Of a stretch of 64,000 nt of DNA, positions 47,028 to 59,345 are shown piece by piece. How positions within the stretch are numbered: position 1 is the first letter of the stretch; every line of letters begins with the position of its first letter. The position numbers and the translations under genes are program-made. Source of the stretch: Miscanthus floridulus (lineage: Eukaryota > Streptophyta > Magnoliopsida > Poales > Poaceae); contig NC_089586.1 of the NCBI RefSeq assembly GCF_019320115.1, positions 4,035,172-4,099,171 on the forward strand. The letters run 5' to 3'. The notes beneath the pieces are model-generated. The model was not told the origin of the DNA, did not search any database, and saw only the letters and a program-made list of their open reading frames with translations.

Positions 47028-48228
47028 TGTCGGATACAGTGAGAAGGGGTACCCTAAGCAAGAACCAAAAAACGACTACTTAGACTTCGTGAAAGTCGAA
47101 ACCAGCTAAACACCGCTGGCCTCGGCCGATTCTCCGACTCGCCCGAGGCCCCCTCACCGCTGACCTCGGGCGATCCCCCACCAAAGGCCTCGGCCGACCC
47201 CCTCTCGTCGCAGGCCTCGGCCGGGCCGCCGACCCTCCGTCTCGCGCGAGGCGGGCTCAGCAGCACTCCGCTGCCTCTTCCTTCACCCGTCCCTCTGACA
47301 AAACATCGTGTCGCATTAACTCAGCCAACTGCTGCCCCTGACATCGGCCGCATGCTCGGCACAGTACAGCGGAATGGCCGACGGGACAGACGGCAGGACT
47401 GGGCAGGGGTTACCCGCCACTGTGCTAACCACTATGCACATGGTTGACGCCCATGCCTCACTGTGCTGCCAACTCCTGCTCCGAGAACAACGCAGCGTGG
47501 GGAGCCACGTCTAGGATACTGTGGCCTCGGAATCAGTACCCAGGACCAATAATTCCCTCCAAGGCCTCGGCAGTTTGCTTCAGGGGCTCGGCAGCCTGAG
47601 GATCCATGTCCGCCGAGCCCCCCACGATGGCTCGGCCTCAGCATCTGCAGAGCCGCAGCTCCCTACGACGTCATCGCACGATGACCAGCACGTCGCCCGC
47701 CATGCCCTGCATCAAGCTGTACTGGAGCCCCACGACGCACAAGATCAAGTATGACCGGCGCGTCACTTCTGCACGACAAGGACGGGGCCACTCCATCGAC
47801 CATACCACAACAGTGGCCGGCTACAGGGTTCGGACACGCCACCCCCATTTATAGAGCGCTATGTATGGACGTCCCTGGTTCTCCCTTAGAGTATAAAAGG
47901 GAAGGACCGGGGCCATTTCTAGGAGAGAAAAGACGAACACACCGATAGAACTACACACTTCTACGCTGCTTGAGAACAACGCCTCAAGCAGCCCGCACCA
48001 CCCTCGCCGAGACCTGGGGCTAGCTCCCTCTCTCACCTAGCTTGTAACCCCCTACTACTAGCACTCCGGTGCAAGGAACAGAAGATCGATCTCTTAGACT
48101 GGACGTAGGGCCTCGATTGCCTGAACCAGTATAAACCTTGTGTCTCTTTGCATCACCATCCGGGATTAGGGGCACGCAGCATAAATCCACTCGTTGGTTG
48201 AGGGACCCCCGGTTCCAAAACACCGACA
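47028..48228 (+). repeat. 5' LTR of element B (1,201 bp)
   Basis: Starts TGTCGGATACAGTGAG and ends ACACCGACA. The TATA box is TATAAAA at 47892-47898, with the leader downstream. It aligns end to end with 61098-62310 with mostly small differences. Confidence 0.92.
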
Positions 48229-48249
48229 GTTGGCGCGCCAGGTAGGGGG
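48229..48249 (+). other. Primer-binding-site region of element B
   Basis: GTTGGCGCGCCAGGTAGGGG follows the LTR directly. The start matches the equivalent position of element A. The primer tRNA is not assigned. Confidence 0.6.
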
Positions 48250-48286
48250 CGCTGCGTGTTAGCTTCATCGTCCCAGCAGGACCCGG

Positions 48287-51200
48287 ATGGCAGACCCCAT
48301 ACGACCATTGCGTCTTGGCACCGTAGTTTGGTTCGGGAGCCTAGAGTTCATGTCTCTAGGGCATGAGTACGACATGGTGCTCCTCACTCCTCGAGCCCCA
48401 CCGTCCGACGATGAAGTCACGCCCCGGCAGCCCAGGCGCAGGCGGCGCCCGGGCGGCCGCTCTCGCCGCGCTCGCCAGGCACGACGCGAGGAAGGCCACC
48501 CCGATGCTACATGAACCCGGGGCGGCACGCCACTCCCCGCCGATATCCTACGACCAGCTGTTGGTACGGGGTCCCTGGCTAGGGACCTGTCTGGCCTGAG
48601 CATGGACAAAGGAAAATCACCGGTCGCTCGCGGCGATGCCAGTCGTCTAGCTCCACTCCACCACTCCCTGAAGAGTCAACCCCGGCGGGGCAGAATATGG
48701 AGATGGCACCATCCCCATACCCCTTTGGGTTGAGGAATGCCGCCGCCTCTTATGCCTAGGCCTACACTGCCGCTCACGAGCACCCCTCGGAACGCCGCCA
48801 GCGCTTTGCTCTCGACCTAAGCACCCACTCCGACTCCTCGGACGAGGACGAGGCATGGCCCGGGGTGGATTTCTCCGAACTCCACAACCCTGGGGCTTTG
48901 CGCCAATTCTTGGCCGCAAGCGACTACTGCCTTGGCTATTCCGACTCCGACGACGAAGGGACTTATGATCCATCTCGTGAGTGCTTCCACGTCGGGCTCG
49001 GGATGCCAAGGGCGGGCGAAGAAGACGAGAGGACAGGCAACCATTCCCCGCCCTAGGCAAGGGCGGGCGATGCCACACCTCCGCGTCTCGTAGCCCCGGC
49101 AATACGAAACGAGAATCCCATCCGCAGGGGGCATCGACGCCCAGACCTGGAGCAGCTCCACGAGCTTCAAGCCAAGGTCGAACAAGACCGACTCCTTCTG
49201 CAACAGCTTCGGGGCACTCTCGAGCAGGAGCAGCAAGGGCGCGGTGAGGGCGGAGGAGCCCGAGGGAGGGCCCACGACGTCCATCACCGCATCAACGACA
49301 ACGAGGGGGGAGAGCCACCCTCAATCTTTAATCGCGCTAGCCAGAATGTCGCAGCGGCTGTGATGCTGGTCCGAGCAATGCCCGAGCCCTCCACCACCGA
49401 GGGGCGACGGGTCCGCAAAGAGCTCTGCGACCTCCTCGAGACCGCTGCGGTACAGCAGGCCGAAAGTTCCGCCTCCCGCCGGCGCGGAGGCACTTCGAAG
49501 CAACCCACGGCGTGACCTCGCCGGGGCCAGGATGCCTCGGTCCATCCCCGAGCCCGCTCACGCGCCGACGGCCAACGGGGCCCCCTCGGTGCGCGATCGA
49601 CCTGGAGACCAGCACAAGGCACAAGGCGACCACGAAGTAGTTGGCAGGCGACGGCGCCGCGGCGACGGAGCCGCCCGGGGCTACCACCCACACCAAGGCG
49701 GTCGCTACGACAGTGAAGAGGACCGCAGTCCTTCTCCCGAGCCACCTGGCCCTTGGGTCTTTAGTAGAGCCATTCGCAACGCTCACTTCCCAGCCCGGTT
49801 CTGGCAACCTGCCAACCTCACAAAGTATAGCGGCGAGACGAACCCCGAGCTATGGCTAGCCGATTATCGCCTGGCTTGTCAGCTAGGCGGTGCGGATGAT
49901 GACCTGCTCATCATCCGCAACCTCCCTTTGTTCTTGTCAGACTTAGCACGAGCCTGGCTCGAACACCTTCCTCCCGCACAGATCCACGACTGACGCGACT
50001 TGGTGAGGGTCTTCGTCGGGAATTTCCAGGGCACCTATGTGCGCCCCGGGAACTCCTGGGACCTCAAAGGTTGCCGCCAGAAGCCGGACGAATCTCTTCA
50101 AGATTTCATCCGGCGCTTCTCCAAGAAATGCACCGAGTTGCCCCGCGTCGGTGACTCGGAAATCATCCAAGCATTCCTCTCTGGCACCTCCTGCCGAGAC
50201 CTGGTTCGAGAATTGGGCCGGAACGTACCAACCACAGCGGCCGCACTCCTCGACATCGCCACCAACTTCGCCTCGGGCGAAGAGGAGGTTGGGGCCATCT
50301 TCCCTAACAACGACGCCAAGGGGAAGCAAAAGGACGAGGCCCCCGAGGCCTCGCCCACCCGTGTCCCCAAGAGAAAGAAGAAGGGTCGCCTAGGGAAGCA
50401 AGAGGTCCTCGAGGCCGTCCATGTCGCCACAGCAGATCGTAGGATTCCCCGAGGCCCCCGGGGCCCTGGGCTATTTGACGACATGCTGAAGAAGCCCTGT
50501 CCTTACCATCAAGGTCCGGTGAAGCATGCCCTCAAGGAGTGCACCATGCTCCGGTGTTACTACGCCAGGCTTGGGCTCCCCGACGACGATGAGGCCAGGA
50601 AAAGGGGCGTCGGCGAAAGGGACGGCGATAAAGATGATGGGTTCCCCGAGGTACGCAACGCCTTCATGATCTTTGGCGGACCCTCGGCATGCCTCACGGC
50701 GCGCCAGCGAAAGAGGGAACGTCGGGAGGTCTTCTCGGTCAAGGTGGCCATCCCCCGGTACCTCGATTGGTCTCAGGAGGCAATCACATTTGATCGGGAT
50801 GACCACCCCGATTATGTTCCAAACCCCGGGCAGTACCCGCTTGTCGTCGACCCGATCGTCGGCAACACCCGGCTCACCAAAGTGCTCATGGACGGAGGCA
50901 GCGGCCTCAACATCCTCTATGTCAACACTCTGGAGCTCCTGGAGCTCGACCAGTCATGGCTTTGAGGCAGTTCCGCACCCTTCCACGGCGTCGTGCCAGG
51001 AAAGCGCACACGACCCCTCGGGCGCATCGACTTACCCGTCTGCTTTGGCACTCCCTCCAACTACCGCAAGGAGGTCCTCACCTTCGAGGTGGTTGGATTC
51101 AAGGGGGCTTACCACGCCATCTTGGGGCGCCCATGCTACGCCAAGTTCATGGCGGTCCCCAACTACACCTACCTCAAGCTCAAGATGCCAGGCCCCAACG

Positions 51201-54200
51201 GCATCATCACCGTCGAGTCCACGTATAAACATGCATACGACTGCGACGTCGAGTGCATCGAGTACGCCGAGGCCATCGTGGAGGCCGAGACCCTCATCGC
51301 TGATCTCGACCAGCTTGGTAGCGAGGTTCCCGACGCCAAGCGGCGTGCTGGGACCTTCGAGCCCGCGGAGGCCATCAAGCTCGTCCCCGTCGATCCCGCC
51401 GTCCCCGACGGCCGAGGACTGAAGATCAGCGCCACCCTCGACAGCAAATAGGAGGCCATGCTCGTCGACTTTCTCCGTGTGAACGTCGATATGTTCGCGT
51501 GGAGTCCCTTGGACATGCCGGGCATACCAAGGGAGGTCGCCGAGCATGCCTTAGATATCCGGGCAGGCTCCAGGCCGGCAAAGCAGCGCCTGCGCCGATT
51601 TGACGAGGAGAAGCGCAGGGCCATCGGCGAAGAAGTGCAGAATCTCATGGCAGCTGGGTTCATCAAGGAAGTATTCCATCCAGAGTGGTTGGCTAACCCT
51701 GTATTAGTCAGGAAGAAAAGTGGCAAGTGGAGGATGTGCGTGGACTACACTGGTCTAAATAAAGCGTGCCCGAAAGTCCCATTCCCACTACCATGAATTG
51801 ACCAAATCGTCGACTCCACTGCAGGATGCGAAACCCTCTCCTTCCTTGATGCATATTCCGGTTACCACCAAATCAAGATGAAAGAGTCCGACCAGCTCGC
51901 GACTTCTTTCATCACTCCATTCGGCATGCACTGCTACATAACCATGCCGTTCGGCCTCAGAAACGCAGGGGCTACTTACCAACGGTGCATGATCCAAGTC
52001 TTTGGCGAACACATCGGGCGAACCGTCGAGGCCTACGTGGATGACATTGTAGTCAAGTCCAGGAAGGCTGGTGATCTCGTCGGCGACTTGGAGGTTGCCT
52101 TCACATGTCTCAGAGAGAAGGGCATCAAGCTCAACCCCGAGAAGTGTGTCTTCGGGGTTCCCCGAGGCATGCTCTTAGGATTCATAGTCTCAGAACATGG
52201 AATCGAGGCCAACCCGGAGAAGGTCTCGGCCGTGACCAATATGGGCCCGATCCGAGACCTCAAAGGGGTGCAGAGGGTCATGGGATGCCTTGCGGCCCTA
52301 AGCCGCTTCATCTCGTGCCTCGGCAAAAAAGGCCTGCCCCTGTACCGCCTCTTGAGAAAGTCCGAGCGCTTTTCTTGGACCACCGAGGCCGAGGAAGCCC
52401 TCGCCAGGCTCAAAGCACTGCTCACCAACCCCCCCCCCCCATCCTGGTTCCGCCCACCGAGGGCGAGCACCTCTTACTCTACGTCACCGCGACGACCCAA
52501 GTGGTCAGCGCGGCCGTAGTAGTCGAGAGGCAGGAGAAGGGACATGCTCTACCCATCCAATGACCTGTTTACTTCATTAGCGAAGTGCTCTCCGAGACTA
52601 AGACGCGTTACCCCCACATCCAGAAGCTGGTTTACACCGTAGTCTTGGCTCGACGCAAGCTGCGTCACTACTTCGAGTCCCACCCGGTGACTGTGGTGTC
52701 GTCTTTTCCTCTGGGAGAGATAATCCAAAACCAGGAGGCCTCGGGTAGAATAGCCAAGTGGGCTGTCGAACTCATGGGGGAAACCTTGTCTTTCGCGCCT
52801 CGGAAAGCGATCAAATCACAGGTCTTGTCTGACTTTGTAGCCGAATGGACCGACACACAGCTGCCACCCGTTCAGATCCAATCAGAATGCTGGACCATGT
52901 ACTTCGACGGGTCTCTGATGAAAACTGGGGCTGGCGCGGGCCTGCTCCTGGTCTCGCCCCTCGGAGTACACATGCGCTACATGATCCGGCTTCACTTCGC
53001 CGCCTCCAACAATGTCACCGAATACGAGGCCCTCGTCAACGGCCTGCAAATCACCATCAAACTTGGAGTACGACGTCTCGACGTACGGGGTGATTCCCAG
53101 CTCGTCGTCGATCAGGTGATGAAAGAGTCAAGCTGCCATGACCCCAAAATGAAGGCGTACTATGCGATAGTACGTCGCCTAGAGAACAAGTTCGACGGTC
53201 TCGAACTCAACCACGTTGCGCAAAAGTTCAACGAGGCCGCGGACGAACTGGCAAAGATGGCGTCGGCACGGGCCCCGGTCCCCCCGAACGTCTTGGCCAG
53301 AGACCTCCACAAGCCATCCGTCGACTACGCCTCGGCGACAGAAGAGGGCATATCGGCCAAGCCCAACACAGGGCCCGAGGTCCCCTCTGCCACCGAGAGC
53401 CCGCCAGCCGAGCCCGAGGCCATGGCGATTGACGTAGAGCCTCCCAAGGCCGACCAAGGAACGGACTGGCGAGTCCCTTTCCTTGATCGCCTCATTCGAG
53501 GAGAGCTTCCTGCGGACAGAACGTAGGCCCGGCGGCTTGTGCGACGAGCCAAGACTTACGTCCTCTGCAACGGCGAGTTGTATAGGCGTAGCCCATCGGG
53601 TATTCTCCAACGATGCATTACCACCGAGGCTGGCCACTCCCTACTTTGGGACTTGCACGCGGGAGTCTACGGGCACCACGCGGCGCCTCGGGCGCTCGTG
53701 GGTAACGCCTTCCGCCAAGGTTTCTATTGGCCAACGGCGGTGGCCGACGCCACGAAGCTAGTACGCTCCTGTGAGGGATGCCAGTACTACGCTCGACAGA
53801 CGCACCTCCCGGCCCAAGCCCTCCAAACCATCCCCATCACATGGCCATTCACTGTGTGGGGGCTGGACATGGTTGGGCCTCTGCAGAAGGCACCCGGGGG
53901 CTATACCCATCTGCTGGTAGCCATCGACAAATTCTCCAAATGGATCGAGGCTCGTCCGATCACTCAGATCAAATCCGAGCAAGCGGTGCTGTTCTTTACG
54001 GACATCATCCACAGGTTCGGGGTTCCTAACACCATCATCACTGACAATGGGACACAATTCACCGGTCGCAAGTTCCTAACGTTCTGCGATGACCACCACA
54101 TCCGGGTGGCCTGGTCGGCCGTAGGACACCCAAGGACGAACGGCCAAGTAGAGCGTGCCAATGGCATGATCCTACAAGGCCTTAAGCTAAGAATATTCAA

Positions 54201-54702
54201 CCAGTTGAAGAAGTTTGGCAAGAAATGGCTTGACGAACTCCCGTCAGTCATCTGGAGCCTACGAAACACCCTGAGCCGAGCCACGGGATTCACACCATTC
54301 TTCCTGGTCTATGGAGCCGAGGCCATCCTCCCCACTGACTTAGAATACGGTTCCCCGAGGCTACAGGCGTACAACGAGCAAAGCAACCGCACCGCCCGCG
54401 AAGACGCCCTCGACCAACTGGAGGAAGCCCGAGACGTCATGCTGCTACACTCAGCCAGGTACCAGCAAGCCCTACGACGCTACCAAGCCCGACGCGTCCA
54501 AAGCCGAGACCTAAAGGTGGGCGACCTGGTGCTGAGACTGAGGCAGAGCAACAAGGGCCGCCACAAGCTGACCCCACCCTGGGAAGGGCCGTACATCGTC
54601 GCTCAAGTGCTAAAGCCTGGGACCTACAAGTTAGCCAACGAGAAGTGCGAAATCTTCAGCAACGCTTGGAATATAGAACAGCTACGTCGTTTCTACCCTT
54701 AA
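48287..54702 (+). pseudogene. gag-pol of Tat-type element B, interrupted
   Basis: Gag begins at ATG 48287 (MADPIRPLRLG) and shifts frame within 48510-49530. From 49532 one frame runs to 52430 with stops at 49991 (TGA for Trp), 50963 (TGA), 51449 (TAG) and 51794 (TGA). A C-run at about 52428-52440 then shifts the frame, which continues through stops at 52561 and 53524 to the end at 54702. Gag carries KYSGETNPELWL and a Cys/His-poor C-terminus. The protease motif is DGGSG from 50891, RT has YVDD at 52033-52044, and RNase H has FDGS from 52903. The integrase (open from 53539) has the HHCC finger and D110, D169 and E205 of that ORF, giving D-58-D-35-E spacing. It ends NIEQLRRFYP. The integrase ORF alone is uninterrupted. 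Confidence 0.93.
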
Positions 54703-54839
54703 ATTTCCAAACGTCGTTTACATTGTTTCTCGAAATACAATAAAGAAGCGTTCTTAGTTGTTATAATCTTTTGAGGAACCCCCTTATAGATAAGTCAATT
54801 GTATAGAACCTAAGGATAGTACGATCATCTCAAAGGCGA

Positions 54840-55265
54840 AAAGGCCGGCCGAGCCGTGAGAACGGCCTACGCCTCCGGGCTACGGCAGCTCCCTCACCAC
54901 CTTTTCACCCAAAGGACAACGTAGGCTCCGAGGAAGTTCTATACAGAGAGCTTGTCTATCAATAGGGGCTCGATGTCACAATAGCGCTATAAGGGAGACT
55001 CGGCCCTGCCTCTGCAAAGCCGAGCCTCCCTCGGGGGCTAAAAAGGGGGAACCCCCTAAGTCCCGAACACCGTTTGTTAATGGTCTTTCAAAAAATTTCT
55101 ACGCCAAACTCTCTCGCGCTCCGACGGGACCCACACAAGAAACCCAAAGACCAAAGGCTTGTCTCGAGGCCAAAGGGCCGGTCGAGTCGTGAGAACGGCC
55201 TACGCCTCTGGGCTACGGCGGCTCCCTCACCACCCTTCGCCGAAGGACGGCTTAGGTTCCGAGGG
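54840..55265. repeat. Direct repeat of about 95 bp (two copies) after pol of element B
   Basis: The stretch GAGAACGGCCTACGCCTC...GGGCTACGGC...GGCTCCCTCACCACC occurs at about 54840-54935 and again at about 55163-55265 with scattered differences. It is non-coding, and the region between the copies holds no gene. Confidence 0.75.
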
Positions 55266-55442
55266 ATTTCTTTGCGGGTTCCTAAGATCGAGACAGAGGG
55301 CACAGGCTTGGAAGTAGAACAGAAAATGGTTAAAAGACCCACGTACGCAAATACTTTAAAGGCCTCGACGGCCACAAAAAATGTCACGATACGGCAACTA
55401 ACTCAATTCGGTTACATGGCCCCTTTTGGCCCAGGTCAAAGC

Positions 55443-58400
55443 TCAAGGATCGGCGGCCGGCACGGGAGGGACCACCTCTTCTTCAAATAGACCAGCCAGC
55501 GCTGTGCCAGGTGCCTCGGCCGCCTCCAACAGCTTCACGACCTCTACATCAGCTTCCTCGTCATCTTCTGGCAACACGTAGCCGTCGCTAACAGCCTCGA
55601 GGTTGATAGCGTAGTGCGAGGAGACGACGGCCAGGGCGCGCTTGACGCCCGTGTGCAACGCCCCCCGAAGCCTCTCGTGGACGCGGCCGCTCAACGCAAT
55701 CAGGCGGCTCCCAAGGGAGCTGGCCGATTGGACTCCCTCGACGTCCAGGGCCTCGCAGGTGGTACGGACTGCGTTGCGCAGCGCCTCGTGCTCCCAGACC
55801 TCAACATCCAGCGCCGCTTGCGCTGCGACGGAGGCCTCAGCCGCCTGGGTGGCCTCTTTCTTCAGATCTACGTCGCAACGAGGGGTCAGGAGTCAAACGC
55901 GAACCAGAACAAAAAGAACAAGGAGCACGGTTTGGCGGAACTTACCCTCGGCCTTGCTCTTCCAGTCTAAGGCCTCGACCCGAGAGGCCTCGGCCGCCTT
56001 GGTAGCCTCGGCCAAGGCGACTTTCGTCAGCTGATGCTCGCTCTGCTCCACACCCAGCTGCCCGGCTATGGCCTTGGCAGAGGCCGTCGCTTCTTGGGCC
56101 CGAGACCTAGAGGCGTCTCGCTCCTCCTCCAGTTCCTTGATCTTCGCTACCAGAGGGGCAGACTGCTCTTTAGCCGTGGCCAACTCGGCCTGAATGTCAG
56201 CACAACGAAGGCGGAGGTCCTCCACTTCCGCACTCCGTGCCGACAAAAGCCCCTGAGCATCGGCGAGCAGGCCCTTCTGCCGCCGGAGCTGGTCCCAGAT
56301 ATCCCTCTCCCTTCGTAGGAATACCGATTTCCCAAGGGATCGGGTCTTGAGCTCCTAAAGAAGCAAAACAAAAAACGCACATCAAACATTGCGAGGGGGC
56401 TCGGAGAGAAAACAACGCGGCACGGGAGAGGAAAGTACTTACCTGGGTGACACCGGGCAAGTCCCTTCCCATAATAGTCATTGTTGTCTGTAGTGACCGC
56501 ACTACCAGTTGGCGGTACTGCTCGAGGGTATCCCACCGCCCCCCCTCTGTGATATCTTCAAGGGCGAACACAGGCTCCCCCTCGGGATCAGCCCGGTTCC
56601 ACCAGAAAACACGTGGGAAGTTCCACCCATGGGGCTCGGGCCGTAGCCGGGCAAGGGCCGAACTCCCCTCGGTGGGATCTGGGACTGGCTGCTCCACGGT
56701 GCTGGCCGCCTCGACGTCCGCCGCCTCCTTCCCTTGGGAGGAATCATCAGACGAGATTGTCTGAACCAGGGGCGGCGCCAAAAACTTGCTCCGTCTCCAC
56801 CTCCATCGCCTTGGCCTCGACGATCCAGGGGCTCTGGCCTCTGCCATCTCTACCCTCGGTGGCCCCGGTGTCCACCGCCCTGACTTCGGAGGTCTTGGGG
56901 GCTCCGGCCTCACCCTCAATGGCCTCGGCAATGGTGGACGCCCCAGCCTCCTTCGCCCCAAGACTCACGACACTGCGAGGCGTGGGCTCCTCCTCCACTC
57001 GCTCCGTGGCCGCCTCAGCACCCTTTTCCTAGGCAGCCGCCCTCTCCGAAACGGCTCGCCCGATGCCATGCCACGCTGCACGCCAGCCTGTGCCTCTGCT
57101 GCCTGATGGGCGGAGGAGCTAACGTTCACCTGAGCGCCTTACGGGGCGCCAAGGCAGGATCTTCCACCAGATGCTTCTGGCTGGAAGCAAAGACACTCCC
57201 AAGGTTAGCATGTGACAAGGGGCAAACAAGAAGTACTACAGACTCCACCAGAAAGACGCTTACCGCGAACGGGATGCAGCCGCTCTTCGACACCGCACAG
57301 CCTCCCTCTGCAACGGCGAGCGGGTGGTGGCAGCAGCGCGGGCCTCGGTGTCCACCGGTGCCAGCTGGCCTCCGCCGGACCCCGGCACCTCCCTCGACCC
57401 TTCGTGGAGACAATGGGGTCGCCCCCACCGTCGCTCGCTCCACCTCCACCGTCGAACCCATCGGGCTGACGGCACACTCCTCCGACATCCGCACCTCGGG
57501 CGTGTCGGCCTCAGCCTCGGGACAGGCCGCCACCGGCTTCGAGACACCTCCTCCTCCTAGGAGCGTCAGGCTCCTTGCCGGCGCCCTGGGAACCATCTCC
57601 CTAATGTCGGGGAGGTGTTCCAGGTAGGCCGTCCCCACCTCGCGCCCCCCGCCGTCGCCCAAAGAATCCGACACCGACGATGAGGGAGACGACTCCAACG
57701 GGAGACCATCGAGCTTTTGACGCTGGCGACGGGCGTCCAGCTTTTCGCGCGCGAGGAGCTTCTTCGTGCGCTTCGCCTCCTTGGCATCTTCTTCTTCTCC
57801 TCCTCCTCAGCGCGTGTCCCTGTTCATGGCTCGCAGCCGGGCGTCCTCGGGAACGAGCGGCGGGGAGTCTCGCACGTCTCCTTATCCCCCTGCGGAACGA
57901 CGAAGTAAGACAACAGACAAAAAAGGCGGAAAACGAGAGGAAGGCCGCGAAAGCATCGCACATCCAACTCACCAGTGAAATGTACCCCTGCGATGGGCGC
58001 ATCAGGAACGGCATCAAATCGTCGATCTTCGGCTTCCTGTCTACCGCCTCTCCTCACCCGACGTAGGGTCTCGTCGTCGGTAAGGGCGAAGGCGGACATC
58101 TTGGTACCGGCAATCGGGTCGCTCGGGGTCATCTCGAACAGCCGCCACCACCAGGCCATCAGCGGCAACACCCTCCGGCGGTGAAAGGCCGCCATGAGCA
58201 CGGCCGCCGAAAGGCCGCGGTCACGCAGCTTCCCCAAGGCCCGCAAGAGCGGCTCCAGCCTAGGCTGATCAACCTTGATAACGCCGTATCCCCCATTTCT
58301 CTGGTTGACTCTCTACAACCCGCCCGGTATAAGGAGGAAGTCCTCCAGTCGTCATTGCGGAGGTAGAACCAGCCGTCGTACCAACGACGGTTGGACGATG

Positions 58401-58896
58401 ACAGCTGGGCCGGGATGTAGAGGGACTGCCGGTCTTGGCGCACGTGAAGGGTGTAGCCGTCCGGCCCTCTGCACCTTCCGAGCCCCCCTCGTTCCCCCCG
58501 GCTTGGTGGGATGTACCGCTCGGAACAAGTGGAGCCACAACTCCCAGTGGGGAGCGATCCCCAAGTACCCCTCATAGACGGCGACGAAGATGGCCGCCTG
58601 CGCGATGGAGTTGGGGCTGAAATTGTGAAGCTCCACGCCATAGTAGTGCGGGAGCGCCCGCATGAACTTATCCACCGGTCGACCCGAGGCCTCGCTCGTG
58701 GAAGACGACGAAGCTCACCACGTAGCCGTCGCGCGGCCTCGGCTCCGACTCGTTCCCCGGAGCAATCCACTCCAGCTCGTCAGGGTCGGGTGATCGGGCG
58801 AAGAAGACCGGCCTCCACGAGCGACTGCAGCGTCTCCTCGGTGACGTCAGACCGCTCCCAGGGATCCACCGGGAGGATGACGGGACCACCAGCCAT
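55443..58896 (-). pseudogene. Antisense gene of element B, 'putative gypsy type transposon' (Transposase_28-like) protein
   Basis: It runs opposite to pol from ATG 58896 (MAGGPVILPVD). The N-terminal third reads GYVVSFVVFHERGLG, FMRALPHYYGVELHNF, NSIAQAAIFVAVYEGYLGI and PHWELWLHLF, the pattern of the Transposase_28 family found in Tat elements of grasses. The middle is low-complexity and charged, with likely introns (a donor GTGAGTTGG after HFTG near 57978). The C-terminal part (56246-55940) is a coiled coil of Ala/Glu/Lys heptads, and the last exon ends VPPVPAADP at 55443. One-base insertions near 58789 and 58680, and others further on, break the frame. The protein's biochemical role is unknown. 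It is not a demonstrated transposase. Confidence 0.7.
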
Positions 58897-59060
58897 TGCG
58901 CGGTGGAGGTCGCTGCTACGGCGGTAATCTCTCTCTCTCTCTTTCTTTCAGTCTCTCGCTCCTCGCCCTTCTCCCCCCGGCGCTCTATGCTCTCAGCAAC
59001 GGCACGAGGCAGCGAAAGCGAATGCGAAAAGGTAAGAAGGGGGAGGGCGAGGCTCTTTGT

Positions 59061-59070
59061 GTATTTATGC
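59061..59070 (-). promoter_or_regulatory. TATA-like box for the antisense gene of element B
   Basis: Minus-strand GCATAAATAC lies about 165 bp upstream of the antisense ATG (58896), followed by a CT-rich leader (58929-58970). The arrangement implies transcription that starts near the 3' LTR and runs towards pol. It is inferred from sequence only. Confidence 0.45.
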
Positions 59071-59345
59071 AGGGACGAGACGAAACCACCGGGCGACGAA
59101 ATTGGGGGGAAGTTTCCCCCAAAAAATCGGCCGCGGTTATCCAGATCCGGTCCTTACCGCCCACTGCGCCCACTCCCTCCTCATTAATCGTGCGTGCAGG
59201 TATCGTCCCGTCGGCTGACACCCACGTCGCGTCCACACCACAGCAGCAGCAGGCGCCGTTTCGCCCTCCGAAAAAGCCTGCCTCAAAAGACGCGCCTGCC
59301 GTTATTAGCCGTAGGGAGAGAAATAACCCCCCCCCCCCGATTCCT

